A DNA stretch of 64,000 nucleotides, from the NCBI GenBank assembly GCA_003507655.1, contig DNUZ01000024.1:186001-250000 (forward strand), given 5' to 3'. The notes under the pieces were generated by a model. The model saw only the letters and a list, made by a program, of their open reading frames with translations. It was not told where the DNA came from and made no database searches. The number at the start of each line of letters is the position of its first letter. The stretch's first letter is position 1. The stretch comes from Lachnospiraceae bacterium (GTDB taxonomy: Bacteria > Bacillota > Clostridia > Lachnospirales > Lachnospiraceae). Shown here in pieces: positions 18,821 through 27,422 of this stretch. The translations under genes and the position numbers were made by a program.

Positions 18821-20647
18821 ATGTGTGGAATTGTAGGATATGTAGGAGAAAGCCAGGCAGCACCGATTTTATTAGAAGGGCTGTCAAAGCTGGAATACCG
18901 TGGTTATGATTCAGCAGGAATGGCAGTATATGATGGAGAAAAAATCCATGTAAAAAAAGCCACCGGGAGATTAAAGGTGTTAAGTGAACTGACACATGAT
19001 GGAACCATGCTTCCGGGTCATGTCGGAATCGGTCATACCCGTTGGGCAACACACGGAGAACCATCCGATGTCAATGCACATCCGCATTGCAATACCGATC
19101 AGACCATTGCGGTTGTTCACAACGGAATTATAGAGAATTACCTGAAATTAAAAAATATGCTTTTAGAAAAGGGGTATCGTTTCATTTCAGAAACTGATAC
19201 GGAAGTTTTAGCACAGTTATTAGATTATTATTACAAAGGCAACCCATTAGAAGCTATTACGAAAGTCATGCACAGGGTAGAAGGCTCCTATGCATTGGGC
19301 ATTATTTTCTCGGACTATCCGGATACCGTATATTCCGTGCGAAAAGACAGTCCGTTGATCGTTGGAAAGGGAACGGACGGAAACCTGATCGCATCCGATG
19401 TTCCGGCAGTGCTCAAATATACGAGAGAGGTATTTTTCATCCAGAATGAAGAGATCGCATGTTTGAAAAAAGATGCTATTGAATTCTATAATGTGGATGG
19501 AGAACCGATCCAAAAAGAAAGCAAGATGATCGAGTGGGATGTCAACGCAGCGGAAAAAGGCGGCTATGAGCATTTTATGCTCAAAGAAATGTATGAGCAG
19601 CCAAAGACCGTGCGTGATACCTTAAGCCCAAGGATCAAAGATGGAAAAATAGAGATTGAAGAATTGGGCATGACCGATGAGGAGATCCGTGCCATCAACC
19701 GGATTCATATCGTAGCCTGTGGTTCGGCGTACCATACCGGAGTTACGGCAAAATATGTGTTTGAGGGAATGGCCAGAATCCCGGTAGAAGTAGACTTGGC
19801 ATCCGAGTTCCGTTATCGGAATCCGATCTTAGATGAAAATGATTTAGTCATTATCATCAGCCAGTCCGGTGAGACAGCCGATTCCTTAGCAGCCCTGCGT
19901 GAAGCAAAAAGTCAGGAGATCAAGACACTTGGAATCGTTAATGTCGTCGGAAGTTCCATCGCAAGGGAAGCAGATAAAGTCATGTATACCTGGGCAGGAC
20001 CGGAGATTGCAGTAGCAACCACAAAAGCCTATAGTGCCCAGCTCATAGCACAGTACCTGTTAGCCATCAAATTTGCAGCGGCAAGAGGCAGGATCACAGA
20101 TCAGGAAGTAGAGGAATACTTAGGAGATCTGAAAAAACTTCCGGATCAGATAGAACTGCTCTTATCAAACCAGACAAAAATACAGAAATTTGCAAACCGT
20201 TATATCGCAGCAAAAGATGTGTTCTTTATCGGAAGAGGCATCGACTATGCGATTTCCATGGAGGGTTCCTTAAAGTTAAAGGAAATATCTTATGTACATT
20301 CCGAAGCATATGCGGCAGGCGAATTAAAACATGGAACGATTTCCTTAATAGAGGACGGAACCTTAGTAGTAGCGGTTGCAACCCAGGAAGACCTTTATAA
20401 AAAGACGGTCAGCAACATGGTAGAGGTAAAAACCCGTGGAGCCTTTGTTATGGCAGTTACCAACGAAGGCAATATCGACATAGAAAAGGCAGCGGATTAT
20501 GTGATCTACATTCCACTGACCAATAAATACTTTACCAATTCCTTAGCGATCATACCGTTACAGCTTTTTGGCTATTATGTATCGGTAGGAAAAGGATGCG
20601 ATGTTGATAAACCAAGGAACCTGGCAAAGTCGGTTACGGTAGAATAA
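18821..20647 (+). CDS. glmS: Glutamine--fructose-6-phosphate aminotransferase (isomerizing)
   Basis: 608 residues from ATG 18821. An earlier in-frame ATG (18806) would bury the catalytic cysteine, which must become residue 1 after Met removal (M-C-G-I-V-G-Y-V-G); GGAGG at 18808-18812 is 8 nt before 18821 and confirms the start. The N-terminal class II glutaminase (about 1-220) includes H-T-R-W-A-T-H-G; two SIS sugar-isomerase domains follow (S-Q-S-G-E-T-A-D near 350; the end D-K-P-R-N-L-A-K-S-V-T-V-E is typical). It makes glucosamine-6-P from fructose-6-P and Gln, the first step to UDP-GlcNAc for peptidoglycan. I saw no glmS ribozyme in the 45 bp upstream. Confidence 0.96.
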   Translation: MCGIVGYVGESQAAPILLEGLSKLEYRGYDSAGMAVYDGEKIHVKKATGRLKVLSELTHDGTMLPGHVGIGHTRWATHGEPSDVNAHPHCNTDQTIAVVHNGIIENYLKLKNMLLEKGYRFISETDTEVLAQLLDYYYKGNPLEAITKVMHRVEGSYALGIIFSDYPDTVYSVRKDSPLIVGKGTDGNLIASDVPAVLKYTREVFFIQNEEIACLKKDAIEFYNVDGEPIQKESKMIEWDVNAAEKGGYEHFMLKEMYEQPKTVRDTLSPRIKDGKIEIEELGMTDEEIRAINRIHIVACGSAYHTGVTAKYVFEGMARIPVEVDLASEFRYRNPILDENDLVIIISQSGETADSLAALREAKSQEIKTLGIVNVVGSSIAREADKVMYTWAGPEIAVATTKAYSAQLIAQYLLAIKFAAARGRITDQEVEEYLGDLKKLPDQIELLLSNQTKIQKFANRYIAAKDVFFIGRGIDYAISMEGSLKLKEISYVHSEAYAAGELKHGTISLIEDGTLVVAVATQEDLYKKTVSNMVEVKTRGAFVMAVTNEGNIDIEKAADYVIYIPLTNKYFTNSLAIIPLQLFGYYVSVGKGCDVDKPRNLAKSVTVE

Positions 20648-20682
20648 AGTAGAGAAGTTACCTATATAATAGGAAGAAACTG

Positions 20683-20712
20683 GAAGAGAAGGCATGCGTG
20701 TCTTCTCTTTTT
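20683..20712 (+). terminator. Terminator after glmS
   Basis: AGAGAAG (20685-20691) pairs with CTTCTCT (20702-20708) and is followed by TTTTC. It ends the envelope-sugar run. Confidence 0.8.
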
Positions 20713-20800
20713 CTATCAATATTAGAAGGAGTTATTTCCTGCGATTTATATGATAAACAGATTTTTATTTTGATTTGTAGAGTGTCTTTAGGGGAATTGG

Positions 20801-21016
20801 ACAATATTCAGGTTCGCTTTGCTTCCATGTCCGGCATCAAAAGTTCTAAACACTCTGGAAAGAGAATGAATGTGGACGAAACCGGTGTGAATTCGCCATC
20901 CATGGCTCAGTCACACCTTTTCCGTGCATCCGTGCACGGAAATTTCTGGTAGTAGAGCAGAGTGTTAAGAACTTAACGATTCCGTCCATAAGAAACAAAG
21001 CGAACCCGAATATTGT
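20801..21016 (+). repeat. Structured palindromic element A1 (216 bp)
   Basis: The ends form an imperfect inverted repeat of 21 bp (20801-20821 with 20996-21016). Inside are two hairpins side by side. The first has arms GGTGTGA (20884-20890) and TCACACC (20911-20917) around ATTCGCCATCCATGGCTCAG. The second has arms ending CCGTGC and starting GCACGG around ATCCGT (20928-20933). A further pairing lies between AGTTCT/ACACTCT (about 20841-20856) and AGAGTGTTAAGAACT (about 20960). The element matches A2 in layout, length and loops, but with different stem sequences. It may be an RNA gene or a DNA element recognised by its fold. Confidence 0.75.
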
Positions 21017-21154
21017 GTCATATTGCAAAAAAAATATAAGAGAAGATACGAAGCATAAGCAGTAGAATTTCACGAACATTCTTTCTGCACTACCTGAAAA
21101 AGAATTTATCCGCCGAATCCTTTTGTATTAAAAGTCAGGGTTCAGTTGGTATTC

Positions 21155-21369
21155 ATACAATATCCATCCCCCTTGTCTTATGTCCGGGATTTAGTGGCAC
21201 TTAACTCTCTGATCATACACAGAAATTTGCAGGCACGGATGCCTGCAAAAGATGCAGTTGAGCCAGGAAGGCGAATCTGCATCGGTTTCGTCCGATTCCA
21301 ATCCCTTTTTCAGAGAGCTTAGAGCCACTTAATCCCTGACATTGAAACAAGGGTGGTTGAATATTGTAT
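21155..21369 (-). repeat. Structured palindromic element A2 (215 bp)
   Basis: Same layout as A1 but on the - strand. End repeats are 21155-21176 and 21347-21369. Read on the - strand, the first hairpin has arms GATGCAG and CTGCATC around ATTCGCCTTCCTGGCTCAA (21251-21283). The second has arms TTTGCAGGC and GCCTGCAAA around ATCCGT (21226-21249). Compared with A1 the loops are nearly identical and the arms differ at several paired positions but stay complementary. The flanks GGACGAAACC before and AAATTTCTG after the hairpins are shared with A1. Confidence 0.75.
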
Positions 21370-21530
21370 AGAATAGTAATCATCCCTAACTCTTTTAACA
21401 CAAAATATAAACATCCATCACAAACTCTTGAGCATTTTTTCACATAGTAGACACAAAAACAAGCTAAAATTCTTAATATAAACAAAAAATAAACTGAAAA
21501 GAAAAAGAGAAACATGAGGGAGGCAATCTT

Positions 21531-22925
21531 ATGGACAATCAGGATCATAGAAATGAAAACAACTCCAGCTATTCTTATAGTTATATAAGAGATGGAGGAA
21601 ATGAAAATACTACATGGCGAGCAGATGACAACACCGGCCACAGTTACAATCAGGCAGGAAGCAGTTATCAGCATTATGAAACACCGAAACAAAAGAAAAA
21701 ATGGTTTCATGGTGGTGGCTTTAAGCAAAAAATGGTAAGATGCGTGGCGCTGGCATTAGTTTTTGGACTGGTGGCAGGTGGTGTATTTGTCGGAACCGGA
21801 TATGCGGGAATGAAAGCACTTGGAATTGACAATAATTCCAAAGCACAGACCTCCGATACGAAGAGTGTCAGTACAACAAAAGTAACAGGAACAACGACCA
21901 GTACAAAGAGCGGTACAACCACATCTTCTGATATTTCGGGAATTGTAGATGAAGTTATGCCATCTATCGTAGCCATTACCAATATGACAGAAGTGCAATA
22001 TCGTGATTTCTTCGGAAGAGTTCAAAATTACGAAGGAGAAAGTGCAGGTTCCGGAATTATCATCAGTCAGGATGATCAATATCTTTACATTGTAACAAAT
22101 AACCATGTGGTATCAGATGCCACAACATTAACCGTCTGCTTTTACGATGACCAGACCGTCAGTGCAGAAGTAAAAGGAACGGATTCATCCAGTGACTTAG
22201 CAGTCGTTGCAGTAAAATTATCCGATATCTCTTCAGATACCATGAAAGCGATCAAAGTAGCAACCGTTGGTGATTCCGATTCCATCAAAGTTGGAGATAC
22301 TGCAATTGCGATCGGTAATGCATTAGGATACGGCCAGTCCGTAACTACCGGAGTGATCAGTGCATTGAACCGTGGAGTTACCTTAGAGGATGAGACATCA
22401 GGAGAAACAGTAACCAATGGACTGATCCAGACAGATGCAGCCATCAACCCTGGAAACAGTGGTGGAGCATTGCTGAATGTCGAAGGACAGGTCATAGGAA
22501 TCAACTCCGCAAAATATTCAGATACTGCAGTCGAAGGAATGGGTTATGCAATTCCGATGTCAAAAGCAGAGCCGATCATCAATGATCTGATCAACCGGGA
22601 GGCAGTAGATGAGTCTGAGAGTGCATATCTTGGAATTTCCGGTGCAGATATTACAGAAGACGTAGCCAATACCTATAATATGCCAAACGGAATCTATGTC
22701 ACAAAAGTAGCAGAGGGTTCTGCAGCAGAAAAAGCAGGTATTCAAAAAGGTGATATCCTGACCGAGTTTGACGGAAAAGAAGTTACCTCCATGGAAAATA
22801 TGCAGGAAATACTCAAATACTATAAGGCAGGAAAAAAAGTCAAAGTCAAAGTACAGGTAGCAGACAATGGTACCTACAAAGAAAAAGAGCTGACGGTAAA
22901 ACTCGGCAAAAGACCGTCTGAATAA
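21531..22925 (+). CDS. htrA: HtrA/DegP-like membrane-anchored serine protease with PDZ domain
   Basis: 464 residues. A polar, Tyr/Ser/Asn-rich cytosolic tail (1-68) leads to one membrane helix (about 69-93) and a Ser/Thr-rich linker. The trypsin-like domain (about 130-340) shows the triad: N-N-H-V-V (His about 191), S-S-S-D-L-A-V-V (Asp about 222) and N-P-G-N-S-G-G-A-L (Ser about 309). One PDZ domain ends the protein (about 360-460; G-I-Q-K-G-D-I-L). It acts outside the membrane in protein quality control under stress. RBS GAGGGAGGCAATCTT. A hairpin follows the gene. Confidence 0.93.
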   Translation: MDNQDHRNENNSSYSYSYIRDGGNENTTWRADDNTGHSYNQAGSSYQHYETPKQKKKWFHGGGFKQKMVRCVALALVFGLVAGGVFVGTGYAGMKALGIDNNSKAQTSDTKSVSTTKVTGTTTSTKSGTTTSSDISGIVDEVMPSIVAITNMTEVQYRDFFGRVQNYEGESAGSGIIISQDDQYLYIVTNNHVVSDATTLTVCFYDDQTVSAEVKGTDSSSDLAVVAVKLSDISSDTMKAIKVATVGDSDSIKVGDTAIAIGNALGYGQSVTTGVISALNRGVTLEDETSGETVTNGLIQTDAAINPGNSGGALLNVEGQVIGINSAKYSDTAVEGMGYAIPMSKAEPIINDLINREAVDESESAYLGISGADITEDVANTYNMPNGIYVTKVAEGSAAEKAGIQKGDILTEFDGKEVTSMENMQEILKYYKAGKKVKVKVQVADNGTYKEKELTVKLGKRPSE

Positions 22926-22943
22926 CCAATAGTGCTTTCTCCC

Positions 22944-22990
22944 TACATTTCCCGTTATAAGAGCTGCTTATTGTTCTTATGCGGGAAATG
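22944..22990 (+). terminator. Hairpin after htrA, possible terminator
   Basis: ACATTTCCCG and CGGGAAATGT pair over 10 bp, with an inner TAAGA/TCTTA pairing. There is no clear T-run after it, so it may be a processing or protection hairpin. Confidence 0.5.
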
Positions 22991-23053
22991 TGTTAATATA
23001 GAAAATAATTTCTAAGAAAAATACGCGCGTAGCGAAAAAATAGGGAGGAACCC

Positions 23054-23977
23054 ATGAAGAAAAAAAGAATCGTTATTGCATTAGGACATGATGCATTAGG
23101 AACCACATTGCCGGAACAGCAGGCAGCAGCTAAAAAGACGGCAAAAGCAATCGCAGATTTTGTGAAAGAGGACTATCAGATCATTATTTCACACAGCAAC
23201 GGACCACAGGTTGGAATGATCCATACGGCAATGTCCGAGTTCTGCAAAATATATCCGGAGTACACGGCAACACCAATGTCTGTCTGCTCTGCCATGAGTC
23301 AGGGATATATCGGATATGATTTACAGAATGCGATCCGTACCGAACTGCTCAACCGCGGAATCTACAAACCGGTGGCTACCGTGCTGACGCAGATGACGGT
23401 AGATCCATATGACGATGCATTTTATCATCCGACAAAGATCATAGGACGTATCATGTCCGCAGAAGAGGCAGAAGCCGAAGAGAAAAAAGGAAATCATGTG
23501 GTAGAAGTAGAAGGCGGCTACCGCCGTATCGTAGCGGCACCAAAGCCAATGGAGATTGTAGAGATAGATACCATCCGTGCATTGGCAGATGCAGATCAGG
23601 TAGTCATAGCCTGTGGAGGCGGTGGAATACCGGTACTGGCACAGGAGAACCGTTTAAAAGGAGCTTCTGCAGTAATCGAAAAAGACCTTGCAGCAGGAAA
23701 ACTGGCAGAGGCAGTAGATGCTGATATGCTTGTCATTTTAACCGGTGTAGAAAAAGTCTGCTTAGAATATGGTACGGCATCAGAACAGCCGATAGACCAT
23801 ATGACAACCGCCCAGGCAAAAAAATACATGGAAGAAGGACAGTTTGGCGAAGGTACCATGAAGCCGAAAGTAGAAGCAGCTTTGGACTTTATCGGCAATT
23901 CAGCAGTAAAATCCGTGCTGATCACCAAATTGGGCAGTGGAGCAGATTTAGAAGACGGAACCGTCATCAAAAAGTAA
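23054..23977 (+). CDS. arcC: Carbamate kinase
   Basis: 307 residues of the amino-acid kinase fold. I-A-L-G-H-D-A-L-G near the N-terminus matches the family's G-G-N-A-L position with changes; H-S-N-G-P-Q-V-G near residue 48, the internal V-A-A-P-K-P region, A-C-G-G-G-G-I-P-V near 192 and K-V-E-A-A-L-D-F near 277 are typical. It makes ATP and carbamate from carbamoyl phosphate and ADP. No arginine deiminase or ornithine carbamoyltransferase gene is adjacent, so its source of carbamoyl phosphate (agmatine, ureide or purine breakdown) cannot be told here. GGGAGGAACCC precedes the ATG. Confidence 0.9.
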   Translation: MKKKRIVIALGHDALGTTLPEQQAAAKKTAKAIADFVKEDYQIIISHSNGPQVGMIHTAMSEFCKIYPEYTATPMSVCSAMSQGYIGYDLQNAIRTELLNRGIYKPVATVLTQMTVDPYDDAFYHPTKIIGRIMSAEEAEAEEKKGNHVVEVEGGYRRIVAAPKPMEIVEIDTIRALADADQVVIACGGGGIPVLAQENRLKGASAVIEKDLAAGKLAEAVDADMLVILTGVEKVCLEYGTASEQPIDHMTTAQAKKYMEEGQFGEGTMKPKVEAALDFIGNSAVKSVLITKLGSGADLEDGTVIKK

Positions 23978-24285
23978 ATTTTTTGGACAAAAATAAAAAA
24001 GTGTCATGAGAATGATTGACATAATGTAGGATGCACACTATCCTGATGTTCCAATCTTTCAACACAATAGGCAAAGTGTACAAAAACATAAAAATAGAAT
24101 TAGATAAAAGGCATAAAAAATATAGTTAAAAGTTTAACAATATCACTATTTGTACAAATCGACAGAAAGAACAGCAATTCGACTTCAAAACAAACCATAA
24201 CGTGATATAATAAATAGCGGAGTTAATAAATAATTTTTGTTTTACGATGCGTAAAATATGCGGAACGTGACAGGGGGAACTAAAA
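23978..24285. other. Regulatory region before the TetR gene
   Basis: No gene seen in 308 bp. It contains GTGTACAAA (24077-24085), the perfect palindrome ATTTGTACAAAT (24148-24159) and TATAAT (24206-24211) as a likely -10 box about 75 bp before the TetR start. Confidence 0.6.
24148..24159. promoter_or_regulatory. Candidate TetR operator upstream of the TetR gene
   Basis: Perfect 12-bp palindrome ATTTGTACAAAT, about 47 bp before a TATAAT. Its core TTGTACAA recurs before glpK at 24990-24997. An autoregulatory operator is inferred. Confidence 0.5.
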
Positions 24286-24849
24286 ATGTGCTGTAATACG
24301 AAGGAAAAAATCGCACTTGCTGTAAAAGAACTGATGCGCCAAAAATCCATCCGTAAGATAACGGTTCAGGATATTATGGAAGAAACAGGCATGAAACGGC
24401 AGAGCTTTTATTATCACTTTCAGGATTTATATGCAGTCATTGAGTGGATATGCTGCAAAGAACTGATGGAAGAGGTAGATGTTGACGGAGACATTACATT
24501 TGAAGAGTGGCTGCGAAAGCTGATGGAAACCATGGAAGCGGATCGTGCATTTTATAAAAAATTAGCAAACGAGATCGAGTGGAAGCAGATGGCAGACCGG
24601 ACAAAAGCAATTGTTGCAGAGCAGGTAGACAGATTCCTGTCAGCTTCAGGTGAGATGAAGGAGATCCGCAGTGAAGAACGGGCGTTTATGGTAGATTTCT
24701 TTTCTACATCCATCATTTATTATCTGTTAGATTTTATAACCAGTAATAAAAACATGACGACAGAAGAACGCAGTAAACAGATTGCGGTAGCAGTCCGGAC
24801 GCTTGGAAAATTCAAATTCAGTAACGGAATGTCGGCTGCAAAAGGATAA
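24286..24849 (+). CDS. TetR/AcrR family regulator, DhaS-like
   Basis: 187 residues. The N-terminal helix-turn-helix (about 10-55) reads I-R-K-I-T-V-Q-D-I-M-E-E-T-G-M and R-Q-S-F-Y-Y-H-F, close to the TetR branch annotated as dihydroxyacetone kinase regulator DhaS. The C-terminal half is helical and binds an unknown ligand. No dhaK is in the window, but the glycerol genes start 230 bp downstream, so a role in glycerol use is likely. A-G-G-G-G-G at 24272-24276 is the RBS. A terminator closes the gene, so it is a single-gene unit. Confidence 0.8.
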   Translation: MCCNTKEKIALAVKELMRQKSIRKITVQDIMEETGMKRQSFYYHFQDLYAVIEWICCKELMEEVDVDGDITFEEWLRKLMETMEADRAFYKKLANEIEWKQMADRTKAIVAEQVDRFLSASGEMKEIRSEERAFMVDFFSTSIIYYLLDFITSNKNMTTEERSKQIAVAVRTLGKFKFSNGMSAAKG

Positions 24850-24866
24850 GTTATAAGAAGTAACAA

Positions 24867-24906
24867 GGCTGTGTATAGGGAAAAAACCTGTACACAGCCG
24901 TTTTTA
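24867..24906 (+). terminator. Terminator after the TetR gene
   Basis: GGCTGTGTATAGG and CCTGTACACAGCC form a 13-bp stem with one mismatch, with loop GAAAAAA and tail GTTTTTAT. Confidence 0.92.
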
Positions 24907-24989
24907 TGCTTAAAATACAATAAAAATTAAGACATGTTTTAGAATTGCTATGCATAATATATAATAATCCAGACAGAAACCGGTCGCTT

Positions 24990-25043
24990 TTGTACAATTT
25001 TACATGTTTGTATGATTACTTTTGGTTTTTGATGTGATATTAT
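24990..25043 (+). promoter_or_regulatory. glpK promoter region with a TTGTACAA site
   Basis: TTGTACAA (24990-24997) lies about 40 bp before a TATTAT (25038-25043) that could be the -10 box; no good -35 box is visible, which fits an activated or regulated promoter. The RBS AGGAGGAGGG is at 25060-25069. Confidence 0.45.
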
Positions 25044-25076
25044 TAGTACAACAAAAAAAGGAGGAGGGCTTTTTTA

Positions 25077-26573
25077 ATGGCTAAATATGTTATGGCACTC
25101 GATGCCGGAACAACTAGTAACAGATGTATCTTATTCAATGAGAAGGGTGAGATGTGCTCAGTGGCTCAGAAAGAGTTCACACAGTTTTTCCCAAAACCAG
25201 GCTGGGTAGAGCATGATGCAGATGAGATTTGGGCAACTCAGTATGAAGTTGCTAAACAGGCAATGGAAAATGTTGGCGCAACAGCAGCAGACATTGCAGC
25301 AATCGGTATCACAAATCAGCGTGAAACAACAATCGTATGGGATAAAGCTACTGGCGAACCTGTACACCATGCAATCGTATGGCAGTGTAGAAGAACAGCT
25401 GAGTACTGCGATAGCTTAAAAGACAAAGGACTGGTTGACAAAATCAGAGAGAAAACAGGTCTTGTTATCGATGCTTACTTCTCAGGAACAAAGATCAGAT
25501 GGATCTTAGAGAACGTTCCGGGTGCTAGACAGAGAGCTGAAGCCGGCGAATTATTATTCGGTACAGTAGAGACTTGGTTAATTTGGAAATTAACAAAAGG
25601 AAAAGTTCATGTAACAGATTACTCAAACGCTTCCCGTACAATGTTATTCAACATCAATACATTACAGTGGGATGATGAAATCTTAGCAGAGCTGAACATT
25701 CCTAAATGCATGCTTCCAGAAGCAAAACCATCAAGCTGTGTATACGGCGAGGCAGATCCAAGCTTATTTGGTGGTCCTATCAAAATTGGTGGAGCTGCAG
25801 GTGACCAGCAGGCAGCATTATTCGGACAGACATGTTACAAAGCTGGTGAAGCTAAGAATACATACGGAACAGGATGTTTCTTACTTATGAACACTGGCGA
25901 AAAACCAATCTTCTCTAAGAACGGATTAGTAACAACAATCGCTTGGGGACTTGACGGCAAAGTAAACTATGCATTAGAAGGTTCTGTATTCGTTGCAGGT
26001 GCTTCTATCCAGTGGTTACGCGACCAGTTAAGAGTTGTAGATACCGCTCCGGATTCAGAGTACATGGCAACAAGAGTAAAAGATACCGCTGGATGCTACG
26101 TAGTACCTGCTTTCACAGGTTTAGGAGCTCCATATTGGGATCAGTATGCTAGAGGAGTTATCGTTGGTTTAACACGTGGATGTAACAAATATCACATCGT
26201 TCGTGCAACAGTTGAATCTTTAGCATATCAGGTAAACGATGTATTACAGGCTATGAAAGCTGATTCAGGAATCGACCTTGCTGCATTAAACGTAGACGGT
26301 GGCGCAAGTGCTAACAACTTCTTAATGCAGACACAGGCAGACATCAGTGGATGCCCTGTAAACCGCCCATCATGTGTAGAGACAACAGCTATGGGTGCTG
26401 CTTACTTAGCAGGTATCGCTGTTGGCTACTGGAAAGACAAAGAAGACGTTATTGCTAACACATCTCTTGATCGTACTTTCACACCAGCAATCAGTGCTGA
26501 AGAGCGTGAGACAAGAATCAAAGGATGGAAGAAAGCAGTTAAATGCTCCTTTGGTTGGGCAAAAGAAGACTAG
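25077..26573 (+). CDS. glpK: Glycerol kinase
   Basis: 498 residues, the standard FGGY-kinase length. D-A-G-T-T-S-N-R-C is the N-terminal ATP site; [12 protein letters not shown] near residue 81, the [11 protein letters not shown] loop near 264 and D-G-G-A-S-A-N-N-F near 410 are FGGY signatures. It phosphorylates glycerol to sn-glycerol-3-P with ATP. Codon use (many GCT, AAC and ATC) differs from the flanking genes and suggests high expression. It is followed after 32 bp by glpF. Confidence 0.96.
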   Translation: MAKYVMALDAGTTSNRCILFNEKGEMCSVAQKEFTQFFPKPGWVEHDADEIWATQYEVAKQAMENVGATAADIAAIGITNQRETTIVWDKATGEPVHHAIVWQCRRTAEYCDSLKDKGLVDKIREKTGLVIDAYFSGTKIRWILENVPGARQRAEAGELLFGTVETWLIWKLTKGKVHVTDYSNASRTMLFNINTLQWDDEILAELNIPKCMLPEAKPSSCVYGEADPSLFGGPIKIGGAAGDQQAALFGQTCYKAGEAKNTYGTGCFLLMNTGEKPIFSKNGLVTTIAWGLDGKVNYALEGSVFVAGASIQWLRDQLRVVDTAPDSEYMATRVKDTAGCYVVPAFTGLGAPYWDQYARGVIVGLTRGCNKYHIVRATVESLAYQVNDVLQAMKADSGIDLAALNVDGGASANNFLMQTQADISGCPVNRPSCVETTAMGAAYLAGIAVGYWKDKEDVIANTSLDRTFTPAISAEERETRIKGWKKAVKCSFGWAKED

Positions 26574-26605
26574 TAATAAAATAGGGTAAAGAGGAGGAAA
26601 CATTT

Positions 26606-27322
26606 ATGTTACCATATTTGGCAGAATTTTTAGGAACTATGATGTTAATTATGTTAGGTGATGGCGTTTGTGCAAACGTTAACCTTAGCAAATCAGGAAT
26701 GAAGGGTGGCGGAACTGTTCAGATTACTATGGCATGGGCAGCAGCCGTTATGATTCCAGCATTTATCTTTGGTGCAGCTTCAGGTGCATCATTCAACCCA
26801 GCATTAACAATCGCTTTAGCAGCTGACGGAAGCTTCGCTTGGAACATGGTACCAGGTTATATCGTAGCTCAGATCGCTGGTGGATTCGTAGGTGCTTGGA
26901 TTGTATGGCTTACATTTAAGAAACAGTTCGATGCAGAAGAAGATGCAGCAACAATCCTTGGAGTATTCTCCACAGGTCCTTCTATCCCAAGCACAGGATG
27001 GAACATTGTATCAGAGGCAGTTGCAACATTCGTATTAGTATTCGCAATCAAAGGTATGGCTCAGGTTGGCGGTATGAACGGACTTCAGGGTAACGTTGCA
27101 GTATATGTAATCATCTTAGCATGTGGTATGTCCTTCGGTGGAACAACTGGATATGCTATGAACCCAGCCCGTGACTTAGGACCTCGTCTTGCACATGCAT
27201 GCTTACCGATTAAGAACAAAGGAACATCTAACTTCGCTTATGGTTTAGTAGTTCCGATCTTTGGACCAATCATCGGTGCTTTATTAGCAGTAGGTCTTTA
27301 CGCAATCGTTCCTTGGGCATAA
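26606..27322 (+). CDS. glpF: Glycerol facilitator (aquaglyceroporin)
   Basis: 238 residues, six membrane helices and two half-helices with the NPA boxes S-F-N-P-A-L-T and A-M-N-P-A-R-D-L-G-P-R. The Asp after the second NPA-R is the mark of glycerol-conducting rather than water-only channels. It lets glycerol diffuse in, where GlpK traps it. AGAGGAGGAAACATTT is the RBS. A strong hairpin with a T-run follows before the oxidoreductase genes. Confidence 0.94.
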   Translation: MLPYLAEFLGTMMLIMLGDGVCANVNLSKSGMKGGGTVQITMAWAAAVMIPAFIFGAASGASFNPALTIALAADGSFAWNMVPGYIVAQIAGGFVGAWIVWLTFKKQFDAEEDAATILGVFSTGPSIPSTGWNIVSEAVATFVLVFAIKGMAQVGGMNGLQGNVAVYVIILACGMSFGGTTGYAMNPARDLGPRLAHACLPIKNKGTSNFAYGLVVPIFGPIIGALLAVGLYAIVPWA

Positions 27323-27360
27323 GCTATAGGGAATATGTAACACGATAGTAATAAAGAGTT

Positions 27361-27402
27361 TGAGCAATGCTGCATCCTAGGATGGAGCGTTGCTCATCTT
27401 TT
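27361..27402 (+). terminator. Internal terminator or attenuator between glpF and the flavoprotein genes
   Basis: Arms 27361-27377 and 27380-27396 pair over 17 bp (one G-U, one mismatch) around TA, followed by TCTTTT. The next gene starts only 27 bp later with no visible promoter between, so partial read-through is likely. Confidence 0.8.
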
Positions 27403-27422
27403 CTGAAAGGAGTAACAGACAC

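Larger units (their letters stand above)
20713..21530. other. Gene-free region of about 820 bp with two structured palindromic elements
   Basis: I see no credible gene. Short reading frames here run through the palindromes. The region holds elements A1 (20801-21016) and A2 (21155-21369), facing each other, and then AT-rich sequence up to the htrA ribosome binding site at 21515-21525. Confidence 0.7.

Noticed and set aside
20698-20952. An 84-codon open frame after glmS
   Set aside because: It begins in the terminator and runs through the palindromic element A1; no RBS, and the translation has no sensible composition.
20801-21016. 6S RNA or a retron ncRNA as explanation of element A1
   Set aside because: 6S RNA is single-copy with a central bubble, while this has several diverged copies; no reverse transcriptase gene is near any copy.
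22142-22504. A 120-codon antisense open frame inside htrA
   Set aside because: Shadow of a well-supported gene; the + strand shows the full protease triad in frame.
23990-24060. Possible terminator after arcC
   Set aside because: Only 5-bp pairings around TGTCA/TGACA and no T-run after them.
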